From assembly GCA_965242485.1 (NCBI GenBank), contig CBDESM010000003.1, positions 2,294,001 through 2,358,000 on the forward strand: DNA of 64,000 nt, in the 5' to 3' direction. Shown here one piece after another: positions 25,152 through 34,836 of this stretch; positions within the stretch are counted from its first letter, which is position 1, and each line of letters starts with the position of its first letter. The notes beneath the pieces were generated by a model. It was not told where the DNA came from. It did no database searches and saw only the letters and a list, made by a program, of their open reading frames with translations. The DNA is from CBDESM01 sp965242485 (GTDB taxonomy: Bacteria; Chloroflexota; Dehalococcoidia; Bin125). Both the position numbers and the translations under genes were made by a program.

Positions 25152-26011
25152 TCGGCGTAGAGGCCGAGCGCCGCGCCGCCGACGAGGAGGATGTGGGCCG
25201 GGCCCCAGCCTTCGCCGCGCTGCGGGCCGGGGAAGTTGGCGAGCAGGCGGAAGCCGTGCGGGCTCTGCGCTTCGGCGTAATCGACGGCATCCGCGCCGAT
25301 TGCGCCGACATCCTCCCAGAGCTCGTGCTGCGTCTGCGGCCGGCGCGGGACGACGAGGCGGGCGAGCGGTGGGATCTGCCGGAAGGGGGCGGAGAAGCCG
25401 ACGCTGATGGTGACCTGCCAGAGCGCGTCGTGTCCGGCTTCGAGGACGGGGCCGGCGTCGTAGAAGAGGGCCGCGTCCGTCTCGTGGACGATTTCCGCGC
25501 CGGCCTCGCGGACGGCGTCGGGCCAGGGTTGGCCGGTCGGCGCGAACCGGCTCGGGTCGAGCTCGCGGCCGGCGTGCACTTGCAGGTGCGCGTGGGGTTG
25601 GGACTGCTCGCCCCAAGGCCCGAAGTTGCAGAAGACGCGGAAGCCCTGCGGCGCGCGCTCGGGGTTGAGGCGCTGCAAGCGGTCGACGTACTGCACGGCG
25701 TGGTCGCGGGCGACGCGGCCGTGCGGGCCGAGGTCGCGCCAGAGGTCCATCTGCGGGGCATGGAAGCCGCGGCCGTCGGGAGGCGGGTGGGCGCGGGGGA
25801 TGACGAGCGAGGTGAGGTCGAAGAAGAGGAACTGGTTCTCGAAGACGAAGACGTCGGGATACTCGTCGCTCCAGGCGCGGGCGGGTTCGCCGCGGCGGGA
25901 GTCGATGAAGCCGTCCTCGCCGCTGGCGAAGAAGAGCGCGCTCTCGCGCCCGTCGGCGATTCCGCAGAAGACGCAGCCGGGTGCTCGCGGCGCGCCGGGC
26001 TTGTCGGGCAT
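25142..26011 (-). CDS. HIT-superfamily nucleotidyltransferase/hydrolase
   Basis: A 289-residue protein with the HIT active site QPHAHLQVHAGREL (HxHxQxH) near residue 150. A zinc-type N-terminal knuckle, GCVFCGIADG, is typical of galactose-1-phosphate uridylyltransferase and Ap4A phosphorylase-like proteins. A first half-domain has VFENQFLFFDLTSLVIPR, and the second half has ALWQVTISVGFSAPF. It is longer than simple HIT hydrolases (about 110-150 aa), so a GalT/ATP adenylyltransferase-like enzyme is plausible. The substrate nucleotide is not clear. The ATG at 26011 is the first one consistent with the CxxC start. No Shine-Dalgarno site is obvious. Confidence 0.75.
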   Translation of the reverse strand: MPDKPGAPRAPGCVFCGIADGRESALFFASGEDGFIDSRRGEPARAWSDEYPDVFVFENQFLFFDLTSLVIPRAHPPPDGRGFHAPQMDLWRDLGPHGRVARDHAVQYVDRLQRLNPERAPQGFRVFCNFGPWGEQSQPHAHLQVHAGRELDPSRFAPTGQPWPDAVREAGAEIVHETDAALFYDAGPVLEAGHDALWQVTISVGFSAPFRQIPPLARLVVPRRPQTQHELWEDVGAIGADAVDYAEAQSPHGFRLLANFPGPQRGEGWGPAHILLVGGAALGLYADYF

Positions 26012-26143
26012 CGGGGCAGCGTCGCACCGCGCGGCGCGCCAATCAAATCGGGTTCCCGGCCGCCCCGATGATCCGCCCCGCGAAATCGCGCCGTGCGCGC
26101 GGCGCTTGTAGGCTCGCTGCGGAACAGCGGAGGAAGGCGCGCG

Positions 26144-27352
26144 ATGCCCGAGGTGAGGCCGTTTGCGGGATTGCGCTTCGAGCCGTCGGTCGTGGGCGAT
26201 TGGGGCTCGGTGCTGTCGCCGCCCTACGACGTGATCGACGCGGAGGCGGCGGATGCGCTGAAGTCGCGCAGCGAGTGGCAGATCGCGCGGGTCGAGACCG
26301 CGTCGGGCGAGGCGGGGATCGCGGAGGCGGCGGCGCTGCTGCGGCGCTGGCGGGAGCAGGGCGCGGTAGTCGAGGACGAACCGTCGCTCTACATCCACGA
26401 GCATCGCTTCGGCGCGGACGGAGGGGGGCGGACGCGGACGGCGCTGTTCGCGGCGGTGGCGCTGGGCGAATGGGGCGCGGGCGGCGTGATGCCGCACGAG
26501 CACACGATGCCCGGGCCGAAGGCGACGCGGACGGCGCTGCGCGACGCGGCCGGCGCCGACATCTCGCCGCTGATGGTCGTCACCCCCGACCGCTCCGACG
26601 CCTACGCCGCCCTCTTCGAGGCCGAGCGCGGCGAGCCGATCTCCGAAGGCGCCGACGCGGCCGGCGAGCACCACCGGCTCTGGCGCGTCTCCGGCCCGGC
26701 CGCGGAGGCGGCCGCGCGGACGCTGGCCGGCGAAGGCCTGTACATGGCCGACGGGCATCATCGCTACGAGGCGGCGCTGGAGAGCGGCTCGGCCGACGGC
26801 GCGGTGCTGATGGGAATCGTGCGGGCGGACGACCCCGGCTTGGTCGTCGGCGCGACGCATCGACTGGCGCACGTGCCGGTGCCCGCGGATCTCGATGCGC
26901 GGCTGGCGGGGGAATGGAACGTCGCCTCAATCTCGGCCGACGCGCTCGCCGGCGAGCTGCCCGACGGGAGCAACGCGGTCGGCATCTACCGCGGCGGCGG
27001 CACAGCCCTGCTCGTCTCCCCGCTCGACGGCGCCCGCGCGCGCATCCCCGCCGATGTCCCCCGAGCCTGGCGCGAGCTCGCCCCCGCCCTGCTCCAATAC
27101 GCGCTCTTGGCCCCCCAGCTCGATATCGACGAAGCCGCCCTGGCCGGCGGCCGGGCCGTCACCTACGAGCATCACTTGGATGCCGCACTGGCCGCCGTCC
27201 GCAACGGCGAAGCCCGAGCCGCCTTCCTCCTCCCCGCCCCGACGCTCTCCGACGTCTTCACCACCGCCGACGCCGGCGACAAGATGCCCCAGAAAAGTAC
27301 CTATTTCGTACCGAAGCTACCCACGGGCTTGGTCCTGCACGCGGTTGAGTAA
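26144..27352 (+). CDS. DUF1015 family protein
   Basis: A 402-residue member of the DUF1015 (COG4198) family. Characteristic blocks are VRPFAGLRFEPS at the start and the SPPYDVID motif about residue 27. VMPHEHTMPGPKATR follows, then LYMADGHHRYEAAL near residue 204, containing the conserved His pair. The C-terminal DKMPQKSTYFVPKLPTGLV is nearly invariant in the family. The biochemical role of this family is not established as far as I know; it often sits beside serA and class V aminotransferase genes, exactly as here, suggesting a link to serine or phospho-amino-acid metabolism. GGAGGA is 9 nt before the ATG. Confidence 0.88.
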   Translation: MPEVRPFAGLRFEPSVVGDWGSVLSPPYDVIDAEAADALKSRSEWQIARVETASGEAGIAEAAALLRRWREQGAVVEDEPSLYIHEHRFGADGGGRTRTALFAAVALGEWGAGGVMPHEHTMPGPKATRTALRDAAGADISPLMVVTPDRSDAYAALFEAERGEPISEGADAAGEHHRLWRVSGPAAEAAARTLAGEGLYMADGHHRYEAALESGSADGAVLMGIVRADDPGLVVGATHRLAHVPVPADLDARLAGEWNVASISADALAGELPDGSNAVGIYRGGGTALLVSPLDGARARIPADVPRAWRELAPALLQYALLAPQLDIDEAALAGGRAVTYEHHLDAALAAVRNGEARAAFLLPAPTLSDVFTTADAGDKMPQKSTYFVPKLPTGLVLHAVE

Positions 27353-27374
27353 CCGGACGGACGCGCGGAGTCGG

Positions 27375-28991
27375 TTACATCTCGGCTTGGGCGGCTCGTT
27401 CGATGCCGTCGATGGCTTCGATTTGATGGAGTTCTTCGGGGGTTAATTGACGGTGGATTTTGAGGGCCATCAGGGCTTTGCCGTCGGCTTCTTCTTCTTC
27501 GCGGCGGCCAACGTCCATGGCTTGGATATTGATGCCCATTTCGCCCAGGGCCACGCCTACGGCGCCGATGCGGCCGGGGCGGTCTTCGTTGCGGAGGACG
27601 AGGAGGTGGAGGTGGTCGGAGGCGCGGCGGGGGGCGGCGATGTGGACGGCGAAGCGGTCGATCTCGACGATGGCTGGGTGTCCGTGTTCGAGGGTGGCGA
27701 GCACGGCGGTGCGGCCGTCGGCGGTGTCGAGGTCGATCTCGATGGCGGAGGTGAAGGGTTCGGCGATGTCGGTTTTTTCCTCGACGATGTGCCAGCCGCG
27801 GCGGCGGATGACATTGTTGACCGAGACGAGGTTGACGTGCTCGTCGCTGATCGGGGCGAGCATGCCGGCGGTGGCGGCGGCCTTGAGCGGCGTGGCGTCG
27901 TGGGCGGCGATCTCGCCGCAGTAGCGGAAGCGGATGCCGCGCAGCTGGCTGCCGGCGAGCTGGGCGGAAAGCTGGGTGGCGATGCGGCCGCACATGTCGG
28001 CCACGGCCAGGTAGGGGCCGACCGCTTCGAGCGTCTCGGGGTCGATGAACGGCGCGTTGACCGCGTTGGCCGCCGGCTTGCCCTGCAGCACGCCGGCGAT
28101 GTCGCGGGCGATCTCGACAGCCACGCGCTGCTGGGCCTGCGTCGTCGACGCGCCCAGATGCGGCGTCGCCAGCACGCGCGGGTGCGCGATCAGCGGGTTG
28201 CCGATGGCGGGTTCCTCGGTGAAGACGTCGAGCGCGGCGCCGGCGATGCGTTCCTCGTCGAGCGCGTCGAGCAGGGCGGCCTCGTCGACCAGCGAGCCGC
28301 GCGCGGTGTTGACCAGCAGCGCGTCGGGCCGCATCAGGGCCAGCTGATCGGGGCCGATCAGCGGCGGCGCGCCGGGCGTCGGCGCGGTGTGCAGGCTGAC
28401 CACTTGGGCGCGGGAGAGCAGCTCGTCGAGCTCGACCAGTTCGACGCCGAGCGCGCGGGCGCGGTCCTCGGGCAGGAACGGGTCGTAGGCGATCACCGTC
28501 ATGTCGAGCGCTTGCAGCCGCCGCGCGACCGACGCGCCGACGCGGCCGAGTCCGATCAGCCCGGCGACGCGGTCGACCAGCTCGGCGCCGACGAAGGCGG
28601 AGCGCTCCCAGCGGTCGGCGCGCAGGCTGGCATTGGCCTCGACGAGGTGGCGCGAGGCGGCGAGGACGAGCGAGACGGCCAGCTCGGCGGCGGAGACGGT
28701 GTTGCCGCCGCCGGCGTTGAGGACGGTCACGCCCCGCTCGGAGGCCGCGTCGAGATCGATGTTGTCGACGCCGACGCCGGCGCGGCCGACCGCGCGGAGC
28801 TGCGGGGCGGCGGCGATCAGGTCGGCGTCGACCTGGGTGCCGCTGCGCACGATCAGCGCGTCGGCGTCCGCCAGATGCTCCTTGAGCCGGTCGCGCGGGA
28901 GCCCGGCGGCGAGATCGACTTCGCCGGCCCCGCGCAGGATTTCGAGGCCTTCCTCCGCGATGGACTCGGCGACGACGATCTTGTCGGTCAT
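27375..28991 (-). CDS. serA: D-3-phosphoglycerate dehydrogenase
   Basis: First enzyme of serine synthesis: 3-phosphoglycerate + NAD+ to 3-phosphohydroxypyruvate. It is 538 aa, the long form. The substrate-binding domain has ADALIVRSGTQVDADLI and GRAGVGVDNIDLDAA. The Rossmann motif is GLIGLGRVGASVARR, and the catalytic residues lie in LLVNTARGSLVDEAALL (Arg), an Asp/Glu block and TPHLGASTTQAQ (His). An intervening (ASB) domain and a C-terminal ACT domain, HLLVLRNEDRPGRIGAVG, allow serine feedback control. The aminotransferase gene that follows on the same strand side, 12 bp away, completes a serine/glycine unit. A TAGGCT box ends 9 nt before the ATG. Confidence 0.95.
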   Translation of the reverse strand: MTDKIVVAESIAEEGLEILRGAGEVDLAAGLPRDRLKEHLADADALIVRSGTQVDADLIAAAPQLRAVGRAGVGVDNIDLDAASERGVTVLNAGGGNTVSAAELAVSLVLAASRHLVEANASLRADRWERSAFVGAELVDRVAGLIGLGRVGASVARRLQALDMTVIAYDPFLPEDRARALGVELVELDELLSRAQVVSLHTAPTPGAPPLIGPDQLALMRPDALLVNTARGSLVDEAALLDALDEERIAGAALDVFTEEPAIGNPLIAHPRVLATPHLGASTTQAQQRVAVEIARDIAGVLQGKPAANAVNAPFIDPETLEAVGPYLAVADMCGRIATQLSAQLAGSQLRGIRFRYCGEIAAHDATPLKAAATAGMLAPISDEHVNLVSVNNVIRRRGWHIVEEKTDIAEPFTSAIEIDLDTADGRTAVLATLEHGHPAIVEIDRFAVHIAAPRRASDHLHLLVLRNEDRPGRIGAVGVALGEMGINIQAMDVGRREEEEADGKALMALKIHRQLTPEELHQIEAIDGIERAAQAEM

Positions 28992-29003
28992 GACGGGTGC
29001 AGC

Positions 29004-30128
29004 CTATCGAGCGGCGAGGCCGGGGATGTGCGCGCCTTCGGCGGGGGCGAAGCCCTCGTCGACGAGGGCGGACTGGATGGCGCGGAAGCAGGCGGCCATC
29101 TCGCCTTCCTCGAGCCAGCCGAGGTGGCCGACGCGGAAGATCTTGCCGGCCAGCTTGCCCTGGCCGCCGGCGAGGACGGTGTCGTACTGCGTGCGCAGCC
29201 GCTTGCTCAGCGCCGCGCCGTCGACGCCTTCGGGCACGCGGACGGCGGTCACGGTGTCGGAGGCGCAGGATTCATCGGCGAGCAGTTCGAGGCCGAGGCT
29301 CTTCATCGCGGCGCGGGTCCACGCGCCGTAGCGGTGGTGCTTGGCGAAGATCGCCTCCGGTCCCTCGGCGGCCATGATCGGCAGGGCCGCGTCCATCGCG
29401 TACATCACGGAGATCGCGGGAGTCCAGGGCGGCTGGCCGCGCGATGCGTACTCCTTGTGGGCCTTGAGGTCGAAGTAGAAGCTGGGCATCTCCGACGTCT
29501 CCGTCGCGGCCCAGCCGCGTTCGCTGAGCGCGGCCATGGCGATGCCCGGCGGGGAGAGCCAGCCCTTCTGGGAGGCGGTGGCGACGGCGTCGAGGCCCCA
29601 CTCGTCCATCTCCATCTCGATCGAGCCGAGCGAGCTGACCGCGTCGACGATGATCAGCGGGTCGACCGCCTCGCGCACGGCGGCGGCGATCGCGGCGATC
29701 GGGTTGGTGACGCCGGTCGAGGTTTCGTTGTGCGTGATCAGGACGGCCCGCGCGCCGGCTTCCTCGGCCGCCCGCGCGACCTCGGCGGGCGCGGCCGCCG
29801 CGCCCCACTCGATGGAGAGGCGGGTGACGTCTGCGCCGTAGGTCTCGGCGATGTTGGCGAAGCGGTCGCCGAAGGAGCCGACGGAGACGGAGAGGACGGC
29901 GTCGCCGGGCGAGAGCAGGCTGGTGATGACGGCCTCCATCGCGCCGGTGCCGGAAGCGGTGATCAGCATCACTTCTTGGGCAGTGCCGAAGAAGGGCTGC
30001 GCGCCGGCGCTGATCCGCTCGAGCAGTTCGGCGAATTCCGGTCCGCGGTGGTTGATCATCTCGCCGGCGCCGGCGGCCAGCACCTCTGGCGGGCACGGCG
30101 TGGGGCCGGGAATGCGAAGGTTGGGCAC
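29004..30128 (-). CDS. class V aminotransferase (serine-pyruvate / alanine-glyoxylate type)
   Basis: A 374-residue PLP enzyme of the SPT/AGT group. It starts at a GTG (PNLRIPGPTPCPPEV follows), with GGGAG about 8 nt upstream; in-frame codons further 5' enter the divergent selA promoter. The PLP lysine is in ATASQKGWLSPPGIAM. The TASGTGAMEAVI loop binds the phosphate and IIVDAVSSLGSIEMEMDEW holds the Asp. In serine-producing bacteria, members of this family serve as phosphoserine aminotransferase or as serine-glyoxylate aminotransferase. Because serA lies just downstream, a role in phosphohydroxypyruvate transamination is plausible. Confidence 0.9.
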   Translation of the reverse strand: MPNLRIPGPTPCPPEVLAAGAGEMINHRGPEFAELLERISAGAQPFFGTAQEVMLITASGTGAMEAVITSLLSPGDAVLSVSVGSFGDRFANIAETYGADVTRLSIEWGAAAAPAEVARAAEEAGARAVLITHNETSTGVTNPIAAIAAAVREAVDPLIIVDAVSSLGSIEMEMDEWGLDAVATASQKGWLSPPGIAMAALSERGWAATETSEMPSFYFDLKAHKEYASRGQPPWTPAISVMYAMDAALPIMAAEGPEAIFAKHHRYGAWTRAAMKSLGLELLADESCASDTVTAVRVPEGVDGAALSKRLRTQYDTVLAGGQGKLAGKIFRVGHLGWLEEGEMAACFRAIQSALVDEGFAPAEGAHIPGLAAR

Positions 30129-30264
30129 GTGCAGTCTCCCGAGTGCGTCCGATCGGTGCAGATGGGCGCGGCGATGCGCGCATGCAGCGACGATACTTAG
30201 AGTTGGGTACAGCGACAATTCGGCGGCGGGCCCGGCCGCGGGCGCGGAGACGAGGGAGCGGGGG

Positions 30265-31638
30265 ATGGCGGACGGGAACGCGGCGATGCGCGGGCTGCCG
30301 AGCGTGGACGCGGTGCTGGGCGAGCCGGCGCTGTCGGAGATGCTGGCGCGGCTGCCGCGGGCGGCGGTGGGCGAGGCGGTGCGGGCCGAGATCGCGGAGG
30401 CGCGGAGGCGGCTGCGCAACGGCGGCGGGCCGGCGGCGGGCGCCGCGGAGTTCGCCGAATCGGCGGCGGCGGCGCTCTCGCTGGCTTCGGCGCGTTCGCT
30501 GCGCGGCGTCATCAACGCGACGGGGGTCGTGCTGCACACCAATCTGGGGCGCGCGCCGCTGAGCGAGACGGCGATGGCGGCGATGGCGGAGGTCTCGCGC
30601 GGCTACAGCACGCTGGAGTTCGAGCTCGCCGGAGGGACGCGAGGATCGCGGCTGCACCACGTCGATTGGCTGCTGCGCACGCTGACGGGCGCGGAAGCGT
30701 CGGTCGTGGTGAACAACAACGCGGCCGCGCTCTACCTCGCGCTGTCGGCGCACGCGGCGGGGCGCGAGGTGATCGTGAGCCGCGGCGAGGCGGTCGAGAT
30801 CGGCGGCGGCTTCCGCATTCCCGACGTGCTGCGGCAATCGGGCGCGCGGCTGGTCGAAGTCGGCACCACCAACCGCACCCGCGCGACCGATTACGCGGCC
30901 GCGGCCGGAGACGGGACCGCGGCGCTGCTGCGGGTGCACAGCAGCAACTTCCGCATCGTCGGCTTCACGGAATCGCCGTCCCTGTCGGAGCTGCGCGGCG
31001 CCGCGGATGAGGCGGACGCGCTGCTGATCGACGACGTGGGCAGCGGCTGCCTGCTGGACGCGGCGGAGTACGGGCTGGCCGCGGAGCCCGCGCCGCAAGC
31101 GTCTGTCGCGGCGGGTTCCGACTTGGTGCTGTTCAGCGGCGACAAACTGCTGGGCGGGCCGCAGGCGGGGATCATCGTCGGGCGCGAGACGGCGGTCGCG
31201 CCGCTGCGGCGGCACCCGCTGCTGCGCGCGCTGCGCTGCGACAAGGCGACGCTGGCAGGGCTGGCGGCGACGCTGGAGTCTTATCTGGGCGGCCGCGCGG
31301 TCGACGAAATTCCGGTCTGGCGGATGATCGCCGCGCCGGAAGCGGAACTGCGCGCACGTGCCGAGGCTTGGCGGGACGCGGCCGGATTCGGCGAGGTCGT
31401 CCGCTCCGAGTCGGCCGTGGGCGGCGGTTCGCTGCCCGGCGAAACGCTGCCGACCTGGTGCTGGTCTCCCGAGGTCGCGGACCCGAACGGGGCGGCGGCG
31501 GCGCTGCGCGGGGGCGAAGTGCCGGTGGTGGCGCGGGTGCAGCACGACCGCCTGCTGCTGGACCCGCGCACGGTGCTCGACGGCCAGGACGATGACCTGG
31601 TGGCGGCGGTGCGCGCGGCCTGCGGAGAGGCGTCTTGA
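30265..31638 (+). CDS. selA: L-seryl-tRNA(Sec) selenium transferase
   Basis: PLP enzyme that converts Ser-tRNA(Sec) to Sec-tRNA(Sec) using selenophosphate. The 457 residues have the SelA N-terminal domain (LPSVDAVLG start), RGVINATGVVLHTNLGRAPL, and the phosphate-binding region VVVNNNAAALYLAL. The conserved block VSRGEAVEIGGGFRIPDVL is followed by LLIDDVGSGCL. The PLP Lys is in LFSGDKLLGGPQAG (about residue 294). All motifs are intact, so the organism should make selenocysteine. A likely selenoprotein gene lies in this window at 58847-60208. selB, selD and tRNA-Sec are not seen here. It heads a four-gene operon whose members overlap or nearly touch. Confidence 0.95.
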   Translation: MADGNAAMRGLPSVDAVLGEPALSEMLARLPRAAVGEAVRAEIAEARRRLRNGGGPAAGAAEFAESAAAALSLASARSLRGVINATGVVLHTNLGRAPLSETAMAAMAEVSRGYSTLEFELAGGTRGSRLHHVDWLLRTLTGAEASVVVNNNAAALYLALSAHAAGREVIVSRGEAVEIGGGFRIPDVLRQSGARLVEVGTTNRTRATDYAAAAGDGTAALLRVHSSNFRIVGFTESPSLSELRGAADEADALLIDDVGSGCLLDAAEYGLAAEPAPQASVAAGSDLVLFSGDKLLGGPQAGIIVGRETAVAPLRRHPLLRALRCDKATLAGLAATLESYLGGRAVDEIPVWRMIAAPEAELRARAEAWRDAAGFGEVVRSESAVGGGSLPGETLPTWCWSPEVADPNGAAAALRGGEVPVVARVQHDRLLLDPRTVLDGQDDDLVAAVRAACGEAS

Positions 31639-32435
31639 GCGGGTCGGTCGCGTTCGCGGCGCTGGTGCCGCACCCGCCGATCCTGATCGGCGAGATCGGC
31701 AGCGGGCGCGAGCGGGAAGCCGCGCAAACGTTGGCCGCCTACTCGCATCTACGCGAACGGCTGGCGGCATCGCGGGCCGAGCGGATCCTGCTGATCGCGT
31801 CGCACGGGGTGATCACGCTGCGGCGCTTCCACATCCTGACGGCGGAGCCGGCGGGGACGCTGGCCCGTTTCGGAGCGGATTTGCGTTTCCAATTCGACGG
31901 CGATCCGGAGTTCGCGCGGGCGGCGCTGGACGCGGCGGGCGAGGTGCCGCTCGCGCCCGCGCCGTTCTGGGAGGAGGGCGATCACTCGGCCTGGGTGCCG
32001 CTGCACCTGCTGGACGCGGCCGCGCTCGGCCTGCCGCTGGCCATCGCCGGCATCTCCTTCCTGCCGGCGCGCGATCACTTCGAGCTGGGGCGGGTGCTGC
32101 GGCGCGCGTTCGACGCATCGGGCAAGCGCACCGCCGTGATCGCGTCGGGCGACGGCGCGCACACGCTCACGGAGGCGAGCCCGTCGGGGTTCCAGCCGGA
32201 AGCGCGGGCCTTCCAAGATGCGGTCGACCGCGCGATCTCGGAATGGGACGCCGGGGCCGTGTTCGGGTTCGACGACGAGTTGCGGCAAGCGGTCGACGAG
32301 TCCGTCGTCTCGCCACTCGCCGTGCTGATGGGGCTGCTCGACGGCGACGCGGTCGAACCGCGCGTACTCTCGGCGGAAGCGCCGTGGGGCGTCGCCTACA
32401 CCGCCGCCGAGATCGCGCTGGAGCCGGCCGACTGA
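31635..32435 (+). CDS. LigB-family extradiol dioxygenase-like protein
   Basis: A 266-residue class III extradiol dioxygenase-fold protein, similar to the LigB-type COG3885 group and to the MEMO half of AmmeMemoRadiSam proteins. The iron ligands are expected at the N-terminal His in ALVPHPPILI, the ILLIASHGVI His, and a later acidic/His site in VIASGDGAHTLTE. It starts with TTG at 31635, overlapping the selA stop, and its stop overlaps the mutS2 ATG. Translation of the three genes is therefore tightly coupled. Aromatic substrates are usual for LigB, but the genomic context gives no aromatic pathway, so the reaction is undetermined. Confidence 0.75.
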   Translation: MSGSVAFAALVPHPPILIGEIGSGREREAAQTLAAYSHLRERLAASRAERILLIASHGVITLRRFHILTAEPAGTLARFGADLRFQFDGDPEFARAALDAAGEVPLAPAPFWEEGDHSAWVPLHLLDAAALGLPLAIAGISFLPARDHFELGRVLRRAFDASGKRTAVIASGDGAHTLTEASPSGFQPEARAFQDAVDRAISEWDAGAVFGFDDELRQAVDESVVSPLAVLMGLLDGDAVEPRVLSAEAPWGVAYTAAEIALEPAD

Positions 32436-34834
32436 TGGACGCGAAGAGCCTCGAGGCGCTGGAGTTCCCCAAGGTCGCGGCGCGGCTGGCGGAGCACTGC
32501 TTCACGCCGGCCGGGCGGCGGCGGGCGCTCGAGCTGGAACCGTCGAACGACGCGGACGAGGTGCGGCGGCGGCTGGCGGGGACGGCCGAGGCGCGTGCGC
32601 TGGCGCGGATCAAGCCGCAGTTCGGGATCGGCGCGATCCCGGAGATCGCCGATCAGCTGCTGGCACTCTCGCGCGGCGCGGTGCTGCCGGCGGGGGAGAT
32701 CATCGCCGTCGCCTCGGTGCTGCGGGCGGCGCGGCGGGTGCGCAACCAGCTGGGGCCGCTGATGCGCGAGGTGCCCGGGCTGGCGCGCGCGGCGTCGCGG
32801 ATCGACGACTTCGGCGGCCTGATCGGGCAGGTGGATCGCTGCATCGACGACCGCGGCGAGGTGCCGGATTCCGCGAGCGCCGAGCTGGGCGATCTGCGCT
32901 CGACCGCGCGCACGCTGCAAGCGCGGCTGGAAACCTCGCTCAACGCGATCCTGCGCCGCGCCGTGGCCGACGGGATCGCGCAGGAGGCGCTGCTGACCGA
33001 ACGCAGCGGGCGGCTGGTGATCCCGCTGAAGTCGGAGGCGCGCTCGGCGCTGCCGTGCGTCGTGCACGACGTCTCCGCTTCGGGCGCGACCGTATTCGTG
33101 GAACCGCTGGCAGTGGTCGAGATGGGCAACCGGCTGCGCGAGGCGCGGCTGCGGGAAGCGCGCGAAGTAGAACGCATCCTGCGGCGGCTCTGCGCGGAAT
33201 TGGGCGCGGAGACGGGCGCGATCCGGGCCGCGATCGAGCGGGTCGCCGAGATCGATCTCGCGCTGGCCAAGGCGCGGCTCGGCGCGGAGATGGACGCGGC
33301 GCTGCCGGCCGAGGACGACCGCCTCTCGTGGCTGGGCGACGGCGCGGCGGACGAGGTGCACCTGCTCTCGGCGCGGCACCCGCTGCTCGACGGCGCGGTC
33401 ACGCCGATCACGGCGACGATCACGCGCGAGCAGCGCTGCGTGCTGATCACCGGGCCCAACACGGGCGGGAAGACCGTGGCGCTGAAGACGGTCGGACTGC
33501 TCTCGCTGATGGCGCAGGCCGGGCTGGCGATCCCGGTCGAGCAGGGCTCGCGGCTGGCCGTGTTCGGCGACGTCTTCGCCGACATCGGCGACGAGCAGAG
33601 CATCGAGCAGTCGCTCTCGACCTTCTCGGCGCACATGACCAACATCATCCGCATCCTCGCCGCGGCGGGGCCGGCCTCGCTGGTGCTGCTGGACGAGTTG
33701 GGCGCGGGCACCGACCCGGCCGAGGGCGCGGCGCTGGGGCGGGCGCTGCTGGAGCAGTTCCTCGAACTGGACGCGGCGGTCGTCGCGACGACGCACCACG
33801 GCGAACTCAAGCTCTTCGCGCACCAGGTCGACGGTGTCGTCAACGCGAGCACGGAGTTCAACGCCGAGACGCTGCAGCCGACCTACCGGCTGCTGATGGG
33901 CACGCCGGGCCGCTCGAACGCGATCGCGATCGCGGAGCGGCTGGGGATGCCGCCGGAGGTGCTGGAACGCGCGCGGCGGGCGCGGCGCGACGATGACGAC
34001 GGCGCGGAGACGGTCGAAGGGCTGCTCGCGGATCTGCAGCGGGAGCGCGACTCGCTGGAGGACGCCCGCCGCGCGGAGCAGCTGGCGACGGCCGAGGCGG
34101 AGGAAATCCGGGCCGAGCTGGCGCGGCGGCGCGAAGCGATCGAGGACGAGCGCGACGCGCTGATCTCACGGGCCGAGCGGGAGATCGAGGAGCAGCTTTC
34201 GGCCGTCCACCGCTCGGTGCGGCTGGCCGAGCGGGAGCTGCGAAGGGCGGCCAAGCGGGAGCGCGGTGCCGCGCCGGCCGATGCGGAGGAGCACGTCGAG
34301 GAGGTGCGCGGACGGCTGGAGCAGGTGCGGCGCCGGAGACGTCGGCGCAAACGGGCGCCGGCGGCGGAAGCAGTAGATGTCGCGGCGCTGCGGGAAGGGG
34401 ACGTGGTCTATCTGGCCGGGCTCTCGGAGCCGGGCACGGTGATCAGGACGCTGGATCGCGGCAAGCTGCAAGTGCGGTTGGGATCGCTGCGGATGGAAGT
34501 GCGGGCCGAGCAAGTCGAGCGCCGCGCTCCGGGCGCAGCGCCGGCCGCGGCCGCGCCGCGCGTTTCGCTGCCGCCGCCTCCGCCCGACCCGGGCGGCCAG
34601 ACCGACGTGCGCGGCCACACGGCCGACGACGCGCTGCCGATCGTCGAGCAGTACCTCGACACGGCCTACCGCGCCGGCCGCACGCGGCTGACCGTGATCC
34701 ACGGGCACGGCACGGGCGCGCTGCGGCGGGCCGTCCGCGCGATGCTGCGCGAGCACGCGCTGGTCTCGAACCTCGAGGCCGCGCCCCCGCGCGAGGGCGG
34801 CGACGGCGCGACCATCGTCACGCTGGTCGGCTGA
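32435..34834 (+). CDS. mutS2: endonuclease MutS2
   Basis: A 799-residue MutS2. It lacks the mismatch-recognition domain; the N-terminus begins MDAKSLEALEFPKVAARLAE. The clamp/lever region is followed by the ATPase with LITGPNTGGKTVALKTVGL (Walker A about residue 338) and SLVLLDELGAGTDPAEGAAL (Walker B). ATTHHGELK is the switch region. A long charged coiled coil (about residues 520-660) precedes a KOW-like segment and the C-terminal Smr nuclease domain DVRGHTADDAL...IHGHGTGALR (about 722-799). MutS2 suppresses homologous recombination and, in Bacillus, rescues collided ribosomes. The Smr motifs HGHGTG and the LDVRG-like DVRGH are intact. Confidence 0.95.
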   Translation: MDAKSLEALEFPKVAARLAEHCFTPAGRRRALELEPSNDADEVRRRLAGTAEARALARIKPQFGIGAIPEIADQLLALSRGAVLPAGEIIAVASVLRAARRVRNQLGPLMREVPGLARAASRIDDFGGLIGQVDRCIDDRGEVPDSASAELGDLRSTARTLQARLETSLNAILRRAVADGIAQEALLTERSGRLVIPLKSEARSALPCVVHDVSASGATVFVEPLAVVEMGNRLREARLREAREVERILRRLCAELGAETGAIRAAIERVAEIDLALAKARLGAEMDAALPAEDDRLSWLGDGAADEVHLLSARHPLLDGAVTPITATITREQRCVLITGPNTGGKTVALKTVGLLSLMAQAGLAIPVEQGSRLAVFGDVFADIGDEQSIEQSLSTFSAHMTNIIRILAAAGPASLVLLDELGAGTDPAEGAALGRALLEQFLELDAAVVATTHHGELKLFAHQVDGVVNASTEFNAETLQPTYRLLMGTPGRSNAIAIAERLGMPPEVLERARRARRDDDDGAETVEGLLADLQRERDSLEDARRAEQLATAEAEEIRAELARRREAIEDERDALISRAEREIEEQLSAVHRSVRLAERELRRAAKRERGAAPADAEEHVEEVRGRLEQVRRRRRRRKRAPAAEAVDVAALREGDVVYLAGLSEPGTVIRTLDRGKLQVRLGSLRMEVRAEQVERRAPGAAPAAAAPRVSLPPPPPDPGGQTDVRGHTADDALPIVEQYLDTAYRAGRTRLTVIHGHGTGALRRAVRAMLREHALVSNLEAAPPREGGDGATIVTLVG

Positions 34835-34836
34835 TC

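Noticed and set aside
27447..30200. 917-codon plus-strand frame opposite serA and the aminotransferase
   Set aside because: Gly/Val/Asp-rich shadow of two well-conserved minus-strand genes.
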